This document shows positions 53,930 to 61,138 of a stretch of DNA of 64,000 nucleotides, piece by piece (position 1 is the stretch's first letter; the number at the start of each line of letters is the position of its first letter). This stretch comes from an uncultured Eubacteriales bacterium. Its GTDB lineage: Bacteria > Bacillota > Clostridia > Peptostreptococcales > Anaerovoracaceae. The notes below the pieces were generated by a model. That model was not told the DNA's origin. It worked only from the letters and a program-made list of their open reading frames with translations, and made no database searches. The translations under genes and the position numbers were made by a program. Location: positions 82,126 through 146,125 of the forward strand of contig CADBJW010000004.1 of NCBI GenBank assembly GCA_902795135.1, given 5' to 3'.

Positions 53930-55099
53930 ATGAACGACTTTAACAATCATCAGAGTAATGGTTTTAACCAGTACCATAACGAACATGATAATGATTATTA
54001 CGACAACATGGAACACCAGACGGATTTTAGCGAACAGGCCATGATAAGGCCGTTTTATGAGGAAGTTTGGTTCATCATTCTCATGTTAATCTTTTTCTGG
54101 CCGGCAGGGCTCATGTGTGCTCTGTGGAGATTTCTGCACGACCGGCAGATCAAGGCCTTTGATCCAAACCAGACAACGCCGCCCCTTTACCAGGGTGCCG
54201 AAGGCGAGAACGGACAGGGGCAAACCCAAAGGCCGCGGAACGTTTCCAACGTATCTGCCAAGCGTTCTTGCAGAGGCATGCGAGTCGGCGGCTGGATTTT
54301 AGTTGTCCTCGGAGCATGCTTCGTTCTGTCAGGAATCTATCAGGAAACGGTCATGGACCTGATCACAACACTGGCAACGGCCATCGGGTTCCTGATTGCG
54401 GGCGGCCTTTTGCTGCTGGGAGCGAAGAAAACCGTTGCGAAATGGGACCGGTACGAATCCTTCATCAACAAGAAGGGCAACACATCCATTCCTTGGCTGG
54501 CGGATAAAATGGGACTGCCGGAGAAAAACGTCAGAGTGGACGTTCAGTCCATGATCAACAAGGGCTTCTTTGACAAACCGAGCAAAGGCATTTCGGCTTA
54601 CATCAACGGAGAATACGATTTGATCGTTATGACGAAATACGATGAAGTCATGGAGCCTTTGAGAAAGGCGAAACCGGTCAAGAAAGAAGAGCAGGCTCCG
54701 GCCAATTCCTATCTGGGCAAGCTGCAGGAAGAAATCGACCGGACGACCGATCAGGAACTGCTGGCAACCCTTCGTGACATAGAAGGATCCATCAAGAAAA
54801 TCGAAGCCAAGATCCAGGAAGAGCCATCCCTCAAAAACATGACTGCCATTCGGAAACTCAAAGAAACCTATCTGCCGCAGACGCTGGAACTGATCCGGAA
54901 GTTCAACGACGGCGAAGGCTCCGACGAGACCCGGTGGGAAATCAAGGCAATGCTTGCCACATGCGCAAAGGCCTTTAAGAATATCCAGGCCAAGGTGTAT
55001 GAACGAGATGATATAGATACGAAAGTTGACATGGAAGTCCTGAAAAAGACATTGGAACGGGAAGGACTTCTGGGCTCTGATTTTAATATCGAGACGTAA
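53930..55099 (+). CDS. xpaC: XpaC-family membrane protein (Halogen_Hydrol domain)
   Basis: A 389-residue protein. An Asn/Asp-rich N-terminus precedes a membrane helix (about 47-65), further helices near 120-160, a winged-helix-like segment (IPWLADKMGLPEKNVRVDVQSMI), and a helical C-terminal half with TYLPQTLELIRKFN typical of XpaC. In Firmicutes the family is encoded next to TelA, as here (16 nt before it). Despite the name (5-bromo-4-chloroindolyl phosphate hydrolysis) the true function is unknown. Confidence 0.82.
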   Translation: MNDFNNHQSNGFNQYHNEHDNDYYDNMEHQTDFSEQAMIRPFYEEVWFIILMLIFFWPAGLMCALWRFLHDRQIKAFDPNQTTPPLYQGAEGENGQGQTQRPRNVSNVSAKRSCRGMRVGGWILVVLGACFVLSGIYQETVMDLITTLATAIGFLIAGGLLLLGAKKTVAKWDRYESFINKKGNTSIPWLADKMGLPEKNVRVDVQSMINKGFFDKPSKGISAYINGEYDLIVMTKYDEVMEPLRKAKPVKKEEQAPANSYLGKLQEEIDRTTDQELLATLRDIEGSIKKIEAKIQEEPSLKNMTAIRKLKETYLPQTLELIRKFNDGEGSDETRWEIKAMLATCAKAFKNIQAKVYERDDIDTKVDMEVLKKTLEREGLLGSDFNIET

Positions 55100-55114
55100 G
55101 AGAGGAGAAAGAAG

Positions 55115-56323
55115 ATGTCAGATGATCTGAAAATGGGAATGGAAGCAGCACCGGAAGCACCGGAGCTTACCCTGGAGGTACCTGAAGCAAAGGTAGAACC
55201 AGTTGAATTGACACTGGAATCGCTGGTTCCGCAGCCGGATGAAGCCAATCTGGCCAAAATCGAGGCAGTCGGGAAACAAGAAGACGCAGAGATGTTCCGG
55301 ATGCAGAACTTCACGGAAGAAGAACAGAAGCAGATCACCGATTTTGCGGAAAAAATAGATCTGCATGATACGAACGTGATCGTATCCTACGGAGCCGGAG
55401 CACAGAAACGGCTGTCCGAGTTCTCCGATTCAGCACTGGAGCATGTCAGAAACAAGGACATCGATCAGGTCGGAGATCTGATCAGCGATCTGATTGCGGA
55501 CCTCAAGTACGATCCGGATGAGAAAAAGGGCCTCTTTGGCAAACTGTTCAACCGGGGCGCCAACAAGGTCGAAAACGTAAAGGCATATTATTCCAAGGTT
55601 CAAAACAGCGTGGAAGAAGTAGCAAAGACCCTCGAAGGACATCAGCAGACCTTGCTGAAGGATATCGCGATTCTGGATATGCTCTTTGATAACAACAAGG
55701 CATATTTCAAAGAACTGACCATGTACATCGCAGCCGGTAAACTGGCCCTGCAAAAGGCTCAGAACGAAGAACTGCCGGCACTGAAGGCAAAGGCTGCGGA
55801 GACAGGACTTTCAGAAATAGCCCAGGAAGTCAAAGACTATGCATCTCTTTGCGAGCGGTTTGAAAAGAAGCTCCACGATCTGGAACTGACTAGAGCCATC
55901 TGTTTGCAGAATGCACCGCAGATCCGGCTGATCCAGAACAACGCAGTAATCCTGTCCGACAAGATCCAGTCGACCCTGGTCAATACGCTGCCGCTTTGGA
56001 AGAACCAGATGATCATCACCATGGGAGTCGCCCACGCTAAGGAAGCTGTTGAGGCACAGAACATGGTTACCAATACAACCAATGAACTGCTGGCAAAGAA
56101 CGCAGAAATGCTCCACTCCGAATCCGTTGCCATCGCCAAAGAAAACGAACGCGGCATCGTGGACATGGAGACCTTGCAGCATGCCAACAACGAGCTGATC
56201 AATACGCTGGATGACCTGATGAAGGTTCAGGAAGAAGGCAGAGCGAAGCGCAGAGAAGCCGAAAAGGAACTGGCTGCCATTGAAGCTCAGCTGAAAGCGA
56301 AGATGCTCGAAATGAGCAAGTAA
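55115..56323 (+). CDS. TelA-family protein (toxic anion resistance)
   Basis: A 402-residue soluble, strongly helical protein. QITDFAEKIDLHDTNVIVSYGAGAQKRLSEFSD and the segment LFGKLFNRGANKVENVKAYY followed by a long coiled-coil match the TelA family, linked to tellurite, nisin and other envelope-stress resistance. The first 50 residues are acidic and unordered. Cotranscribed with xpaC and with the downstream membrane protein gene. AGAGGAG precedes the ATG. Confidence 0.92.
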   Translation: MSDDLKMGMEAAPEAPELTLEVPEAKVEPVELTLESLVPQPDEANLAKIEAVGKQEDAEMFRMQNFTEEEQKQITDFAEKIDLHDTNVIVSYGAGAQKRLSEFSDSALEHVRNKDIDQVGDLISDLIADLKYDPDEKKGLFGKLFNRGANKVENVKAYYSKVQNSVEEVAKTLEGHQQTLLKDIAILDMLFDNNKAYFKELTMYIAAGKLALQKAQNEELPALKAKAAETGLSEIAQEVKDYASLCERFEKKLHDLELTRAICLQNAPQIRLIQNNAVILSDKIQSTLVNTLPLWKNQMIITMGVAHAKEAVEAQNMVTNTTNELLAKNAEMLHSESVAIAKENERGIVDMETLQHANNELINTLDDLMKVQEEGRAKRREAEKELAAIEAQLKAKMLEMSK

Positions 56324-56329
56324 TGAAGT

Positions 56330-56355
56330 ACAAGTAAGAAACACAAGTAAGAAAC
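56330..56355 (+). repeat. Exact 13-bp tandem duplication in a gene spacer
   Basis: ACAAGTAAGAAAC occurs at 56330-56342 and directly again at 56343-56355, between the TelA stop and the next start. Confidence 0.85.
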
Positions 56356-56373
56356 GAAAGTCCAGGTAATACA

Positions 56374-57108
56374 GTGGATGACGATAAGAAGAAAAAAGCG
56401 GCCGCTGCAGCAGCGGTCGCAACCATTATAGGTGCTTCGAGTACGGCCATTGGTGCGACCTTTGATGATCCTGCTGAGCTGTTGCAATCTACGGCAGTGG
56501 AACCAAAAGTCCAGCACATCGATCTCGGAGATACGCAGGACGATGGAACCGTCCAGGATGACGAGGATAAGCAAAAAGACAAGGAAAGCAAAAGCACATT
56601 CCGCGGCTTTATCCTCGACCTTCCGTTGGCGGTCCGCGTCCTTTTCGTGTTGCCTCAGTGGGCCATCGGCAATGGAATCCTGTATCTTGGCGGGCTGCTG
56701 TTCGGGACTCTGTCGCCCGTCCTTCACGGCATCCTGAGTTTCGTTCTCCTGGCTTTGATTTTGGCCGGAGCCTTTGTACTGACTGCAAAAGCCATGTTCC
56801 CGGATCTGCCTCTTAGCAAGATTCTGAACCGGCATTCCATCAAATGGATCTTGATTGCCGCTGCGGCAGTCTACGTGGCGGATCTGATCTTAGGCGTGTT
56901 CTGGGCAGGCTATGCCCACTTCAAAACCGTGATCACCGGCGGACTGACGCTGGCAGCGTTGGCTTTGATCGCCATATGGTTTGCGCGCCGGGAAAGCAGG
57001 AGGCGCCGGCGTCTTGCAGAAAAGGAACAGGCCCGCCTGGAAGACGAGCCTGAAAGCAATGAACTGGTTTACGAATCTCTCGGCGAGACATTTGTAATCC
57101 GGAAATAA
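56374..57108 (+). CDS. Unrecognised membrane protein downstream of TelA
   Basis: A 244-residue protein starting at GTG with a weak AGGTAA site. An acidic/lysine-rich N-terminal region (KKKKAAAAAAVATIIG, then many D/E/K to residue 75) precedes four or five membrane helices (about 80-205) and a basic then acidic tail. I do not recognise a family. Its place behind xpaC-telA suggests a third member of that unit. Confidence 0.65.
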   Translation: MDDDKKKKAAAAAAVATIIGASSTAIGATFDDPAELLQSTAVEPKVQHIDLGDTQDDGTVQDDEDKQKDKESKSTFRGFILDLPLAVRVLFVLPQWAIGNGILYLGGLLFGTLSPVLHGILSFVLLALILAGAFVLTAKAMFPDLPLSKILNRHSIKWILIAAAAVYVADLILGVFWAGYAHFKTVITGGLTLAALALIAIWFARRESRRRRRLAEKEQARLEDEPESNELVYESLGETFVIRK

Positions 57109-57137
57109 CGAGAGCGGTTAATGACTGCCCATTAACA

Positions 57138-57950
57138 TTAATGGTGGCCCATCAATCTGGACGCCTTCGGCCGCGGAAGATTCACATCGATCCCGGTGAG
57201 CAGTTTGATGATCCAGATGTAGAATGCCAGGACAGCCAGCGGTATCGCGCAGGATGTGACGATCAGAACTGCAGTCGACTCTACGTAACCGTTGAGTATG
57301 GTTCTGAATTCTTCGACCTTTGCGGCCACACCGCCTTTTACATTATCAAAGATTTTTTTCGCGGCGTTTTCGTCGCTTTTTTCATTGGATTTGTTCTGAA
57401 GATCATCAGAACTGCTTTTAGCATCCTGAATGGTCTGTTCGATGGTCGCCTGATAGTTTGCGTAAATCATATCGGACAGCACGACACTGGTCGGAACCAG
57501 TGCGAAGGCGATCAGCGCGAAACAGATCAGCTTTATTAAAATACCCCTTAGTGATTCATTGGCGAAGATGATGACCGCTGCCAGACCCAGCAGACAAACC
57601 GGAATAATGTATTTGAATGCCACCAGTCCGGTAATGGTCACAAGCCATTTTTCAACATAGATAGCCGCCAGTATAAATACGAAATAACCGCTTATATCAG
57701 CCAGCTCCTCAGCAATCGGCGTTCCCACATCTCCAGGAATCAGTGTAATGGCTGCGGACAATGCCGTCGAGCCGGCTGTCAGTTCCAGGACCGTTTCGCT
57801 TTTGTCCTCGAGAGAACCGATGGTGCCCTGGAAGTTATCCGGATTCGATGCGTACCCGGAGATCCAGAGGAAGGACACAAGAGCGAGGATAACGAGTATT
57901 GCAGCGATAAGCGCCGTTTTCTTGGTGAGTTTTTCAGTTTTTTCAGCCAT
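57138..57950 (-). CDS. Unrecognised multi-span membrane protein
   Basis: A 270-residue protein with an N-terminal helix (about 12-32), three central helices (88-165) and a C-terminal helix near 235-257. Between the last two lies a long charged helix-rich loop (ATIEQTIQDAKSSSDDLQNKSNEK). GGGAGG precedes the ATG. No family recognised. Convergent with the preceding membrane protein gene; a 6-bp inverted repeat (CCATTA/TAATGG) is in the 29-nt gap. Confidence 0.65.
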   Translation of the reverse strand: MAEKTEKLTKKTALIAAILVILALVSFLWISGYASNPDNFQGTIGSLEDKSETVLELTAGSTALSAAITLIPGDVGTPIAEELADISGYFVFILAAIYVEKWLVTITGLVAFKYIIPVCLLGLAAVIIFANESLRGILIKLICFALIAFALVPTSVVLSDMIYANYQATIEQTIQDAKSSSDDLQNKSNEKSDENAAKKIFDNVKGGVAAKVEEFRTILNGYVESTAVLIVTSCAIPLAVLAFYIWIIKLLTGIDVNLPRPKASRLMGHH

Positions 57951-57987
57951 ATCAACACCTCCCTTCGTTCTTCTTTCGCCTATATGA

Positions 57988-57993
57988 TATAAT
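57988..57993 (+). promoter_or_regulatory. -10 hexamer for the HTH gene
   Basis: TATAAT, followed 4 nt later by an in-frame ATG (57998) and by the preferred start 95 nt further on. Confidence 0.5.
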
Positions 57994-58087
57994 CAATATG
58001 CAAAGGCAAAAATCGCAGGAAATGCGGAATCACATTTTGGTTTACCGCGGCTTTTGCGAGAAGCGCAATAGGTGGGAGAGAGTTGAA

Positions 58088-58597
58088 ATGGATAAAAAGG
58101 AAGAAAACAGATACAAAAGCCTGCGCAGAGAGATGAAGTGGTCCAGAGAGGCAGCGGCTTCGGAACTGGGAATGTCGGACGACAAGCTTGAGCGCATCGA
58201 AAACGGCAAGCAGAACCCGAATCCCCAGGACGTGCTGCTCATGGCAAAGGCCTATCAATCACCGGAGCTGTGCAACTACTATTGTCACTACGACTGCGAA
58301 ATCGGAATGAAATACGTGCCGGAGGTGCCTGACGCCAGCCTGCCAAAGATCATTCTCAATCTGCTGAAAGCGGCCAACGAGTTTGAAGATATGGAGAAAA
58401 AACTGATCCATATTACGGCCGATGAGGCCATCGATAACGATGAAATACCAGAAATGGTTCAGATACAACAGACCCTCGAGCAGCTGTCGCTTATGATCGA
58501 GGCGCTGCAGCTTTGCGTGGAGAAAAAGATTGACAAAGGGGAAATCGATCGCAAAGCCTACGAACGGGCAGTGGAACTTGCAGGAGGACTGAAATGA
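58088..58597 (+). CDS. XRE-type helix-turn-helix protein
   Basis: A 169-residue protein whose first 60 residues form a Cro/C1-type helix-turn-helix (YKSLRREMKWSREAAASELG, then DKLERIENGKQNPNPQDVLLMAKAY). A Cys/His cluster follows (CNYYCHYDCEIG), then an acidic helical C-terminus. The start at 58088 is supported by GGTGGGAGAGAG; an in-frame ATG at 57998 would add 30 residues. It overlaps the next gene by 4 nt, so the pair is cotranslated. Confidence 0.85.
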   Translation: MDKKEENRYKSLRREMKWSREAAASELGMSDDKLERIENGKQNPNPQDVLLMAKAYQSPELCNYYCHYDCEIGMKYVPEVPDASLPKIILNLLKAANEFEDMEKKLIHITADEAIDNDEIPEMVQIQQTLEQLSLMIEALQLCVEKKIDKGEIDRKAYERAVELAGGLK

Positions 58598-59115
58598 ATG
58601 AAGAATTAAAAAAGCTCACCAAGGAGCAGCTCATAGAACTGGCGGAAATCTATTCCAAAGACTGGCTGGCCTGTGACGGACTCTGGTTTCAGGCCGTAGA
58701 AAAGCGCCATGGCATGGATGGCGCGATGGATTGTGATAAGGAAATATGGAGATCCTTTACGGTCATTGAGGCAAAACGCATCAAAGAATTCTTGAAGCTG
58801 CCGGACCGGGCTGGTCTCGAAGGCCTGGAAAAGGCTATGCGTTTCCGACTTTACGCCAACCTCAACGACGAAGAATACATCATCGATGGAAATACCATGA
58901 CATACCGCACCCTCAATTGCCGTGTGCAGAGAGCCAGAAGCCGCAAAGGCATGGAGTGGCATCCCTGCAAAGCAATTGGTGAAATCGAATATGCGGATTT
59001 TGCAAAGGTCATCGATGACCGAATCAGCTGTGAATGTATCAGCTGCTACCCGGACATTACAGAAAGTGAACGGGACGGCTGCTGTGCCTGGAAATTCACG
59101 CTGGATCAGGATTGA
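58594..59115 (+). CDS. DUF6125-like cysteine-rich protein
   Basis: A 173-residue soluble protein with LKKLTKEQLIELAEIYSKDWLACDGLWFQAVEK at the start and a Cys-rich end (CRVQ, HPCKAIG, CECISCYPD, CCAWKF). It resembles the family I know as DUF6125; function unknown. The cysteine spacing could hold a metal or cluster. Translated with the HTH protein, which also has a Cys cluster, so the two may form one sensing unit. Confidence 0.75.
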   Translation: MNEELKKLTKEQLIELAEIYSKDWLACDGLWFQAVEKRHGMDGAMDCDKEIWRSFTVIEAKRIKEFLKLPDRAGLEGLEKAMRFRLYANLNDEEYIIDGNTMTYRTLNCRVQRARSRKGMEWHPCKAIGEIEYADFAKVIDDRISCECISCYPDITESERDGCCAWKFTLDQD

Positions 59116-59130
59116 TCTTAAAATCTGATT

Positions 59131-60210
59131 TTATAAATCAAAAGCTTTTGTGACCTGCTTCAGCTCTTCGACGATGGAAATCCGCTGCGGACAAGCCTCT
59201 TCGCAGGCCCCGCACTGGATACATTCGTTGGCGCGTTTTCGGTTTTGTCCGTCAACGGCCCAGTACATTTTGTTGTCGGCGAACTCCCGGTTGCCGTAGA
59301 GCGTTAAAAGATTCATTGCGGTGAAGGATCCGGCGATGCCGATGTTGTTTGGACAGACCTTGTTGCAGTAGTCACAGGACGTGCATGGAATGATCGGAAT
59401 CTTGTCCAGCTCTTCACGTGCTTTTGCGATGGTATCCTTCTGGCTGTCCGTCAGGCTGGTGAATTGGCCCATGACGGCCAGGTTGTCTTCCATTTGTGCC
59501 ACGTTGCTCATACCCGAAAGGACGGTAATGATGCCCTCCAGATCTGCGGCAAAGCGCATGGCCCAGGATGCAAAGGAGCTGTCCGGTTCTGCCGCTTTAA
59601 GTACGGTCTGTACGGTCTCCGGCGGATCTGCCAGAAGGCCGCCTTTAACCGGCTCCATAATGATGATCGGTTTGTTGTGTTTGCGCGCGACTTCATAACA
59701 TAATCTTGACTGTATGGAAGGACTTTCCCAGTCGGCATAATTGATCTGCAGCTGAACGAATTCCATTTCCGGATGCTCGTTCAGAATGGTTTCCAGTTCG
59801 TCCGCCGTAGAGTGGAAGGAGAAGCCCAGATGTTTGATCAGGCCGGCTTCTTTTTTTGCCTGCAGCCAGTTCCACAGATCAAAATCATCAAAGGATTTCG
59901 TTCTGGTTTCCCCCAGATTGTGGAGTAAATAATAATCGAAATATCCGGCGCCGGTCAGTTCTAAAGATCGTTCGAACTGCGCATAGGCGTCTTCTTTGGT
60001 TTCGCATTTGATCCAGGCGGCGTTTTTTGTTGCCAGCTGGAAGCTGTCTCTCGGATAGCGCTCGACGAGGGCCTGGCGAATCGCGGCCTCACTGCCTTCG
60101 TAAGCCCAGGCGGTGTCAAAGTAGGTGAAGCCTGCGTCCATGAACAGGTCCACCATCTGCTTTGTCTGTTCGATATCGATGGTTTTGTCTTCCTTTTGCG
60201 GCAGTCGCAT
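59131..60210 (-). CDS. Aldo/keto reductase with C-terminal ferredoxin domain
   Basis: A 359-residue enzyme with complete catalytic residues (FDTAWAYEG with Tyr, LATKN with Lys, LLHNL with His) and a C-terminal 2x[4Fe-4S] module (CTSCDYCNKVCP, CIQCGACEEACP). The first ATG, 60210, lies inside the conserved N-terminus: the frame continues upstream as SLGEEIGKLGFGL, as in homologues, to about 60246 without a standard start codon. AGGAG at 60240-60244 is placed for an ATC codon at 60232-60234. The exact start is therefore unsettled. Confidence 0.88.
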   Translation of the reverse strand: MRLPQKEDKTIDIEQTKQMVDLFMDAGFTYFDTAWAYEGSEAAIRQALVERYPRDSFQLATKNAAWIKCETKEDAYAQFERSLELTGAGYFDYYLLHNLGETRTKSFDDFDLWNWLQAKKEAGLIKHLGFSFHSTADELETILNEHPEMEFVQLQINYADWESPSIQSRLCYEVARKHNKPIIIMEPVKGGLLADPPETVQTVLKAAEPDSSFASWAMRFAADLEGIITVLSGMSNVAQMEDNLAVMGQFTSLTDSQKDTIAKAREELDKIPIIPCTSCDYCNKVCPNNIGIAGSFTAMNLLTLYGNREFADNKMYWAVDGQNRKRANECIQCGACEEACPQRISIVEELKQVTKAFDL

Positions 60211-60257
60211 CAGACCGAAGCCCAGCTTGCCGATTTCTTCTCCTAACGATTTATTAC

Positions 60258-60263
60258 ATTATA
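60258..60263 (-). promoter_or_regulatory. -10 hexamer for the aldo/keto reductase gene
   Basis: Minus-strand TATAAT, about 14 nt before the AGGAG site at 60240-60244. Confidence 0.5.
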
Positions 60264-60386
60264 GCATAAAATTCCCGGTTCATTGGCATCGCGATTATGT
60301 TATCGATAGCTAACAGTTATTCGTATCTTTAAAACCTTTTAAAATACACAATTATGTGCTATCACAGGCAAATAATATCGGTCAAA

Positions 60387-60404
60387 GGTTAGACAAAGCT
60401 AACC
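60387..60404. promoter_or_regulatory. Inverted repeat overlapping the -35 of the metal locus
   Basis: GGTTAG (60387-60392), 6-nt spacer, CTAACC (60399-60404). It covers the -35 TAGACA at 60390-60395. Half-sites equal those of DtxR/IdeR-type metalloregulator boxes, but the spacer is longer than in those. A weaker TGTTA/TAACA pair lies at 60298-60315. Confidence 0.5.
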
Positions 60405-60418
60405 AAATGGTGTATACT
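60390..60418 (+). promoter_or_regulatory. Promoter of the TM-HMA / P-type ATPase operon
   Basis: TAGACA (60390-60395), 17-nt spacer, TATACT (60413-60418); AAAGGAGAA precedes the ATG at 60456. Confidence 0.65.
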
Positions 60419-60455
60419 ATGATTCTGGAAAATAGGGAAAGGAGAACTTATAGAT

Positions 60456-60827
60456 ATGTCAACGATCATTATTATTTGCGCGATTTTGCTGGTTGCTTTT
60501 GCAGTATATCGAACGGTGCAGAAGTTCCGTGGCAAGGCGAAATCCAGTTGCTGTGGGACACCGGAAGTCAAGACGGTCAAGAAGGTGGAGGACACGGATG
60601 AGTCTCATTACCCGTATCAGTACAAACTGGCCATCGATGGGATGCATTGCTCCAATTGCGCACGGACCGTGGAAAACGAGCTGAACGGCATGGACGGCGT
60701 CTGGGGTCATGTGGATCTCGGCCGAAATGAGGCGAAGGTGCTTGCGAAGACGGCGAGAACCATGGAGGAATTTGCGGCGGTACTGGACGCAAAAGGTTAT
60801 TCTGTTACTCAATTCAATGAACTATAA
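60456..60827 (+). CDS. Small membrane protein with heavy-metal-associated (HMA) domain
   Basis: A 123-residue protein: one N-terminal membrane helix (residues 2-20), a short linker with KSSCCGTPE, then an HMA fold with the metal-binding motif GMHCSNC (residues 63-69). The layout, a membrane-tethered metallochaperone, suggests it hands a metal ion to the ATPase encoded two genes downstream. The CC pair in the linker may be a second metal site. First gene of the operon. Confidence 0.85.
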   Translation: MSTIIIICAILLVAFAVYRTVQKFRGKAKSSCCGTPEVKTVKKVEDTDESHYPYQYKLAIDGMHCSNCARTVENELNGMDGVWGHVDLGRNEAKVLAKTARTMEEFAAVLDAKGYSVTQFNEL

Positions 60828-60841
60828 ATGGAGGTATTAAT

Positions 60842-61111
60842 ATGTTTAATTTCATCAACAAAGATCTGGGGTTATTCGTTGGCGGTGTTGCGGCAGCCAC
60901 TGCAGGATTGAGGATCCTGACCAGCAGAGACGCAAAGAAGGCGTATACGCACATTACGGCAGCCGTTCTTCGCGGACGTGACGAAGTCATGACGACGGCG
61001 ACGACCCTCAGAGAAAACTGTGATGACATTTATGCTGACGCAGTGGAAATCAATAAGAAGAGAGCGGAAGAAGCGGCGGCAGAAGTGATCGAAGATGCGG
61101 CGACAGCTTAG
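60842..61111 (+). CDS. DUF6110-like small membrane-associated protein
   Basis: An 89-residue protein with a Gly/Ala-rich hydrophobic stretch (LGLFVGGVAAATAGLRIL), then an amphipathic, charged helix (RENCDDIYADAVEINKKRAEEAAAE). It fits the small family I know as DUF6110, often next to HMA-type ATPases. Function unknown; probably an accessory to the transporter. GGAGG precedes the ATG. Confidence 0.75.
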   Translation: MFNFINKDLGLFVGGVAAATAGLRILTSRDAKKAYTHITAAVLRGRDEVMTTATTLRENCDDIYADAVEINKKRAEEAAAEVIEDAATA

Positions 61112-61138
61112 GAATCGGACAATTTGGAGTAGACAATT

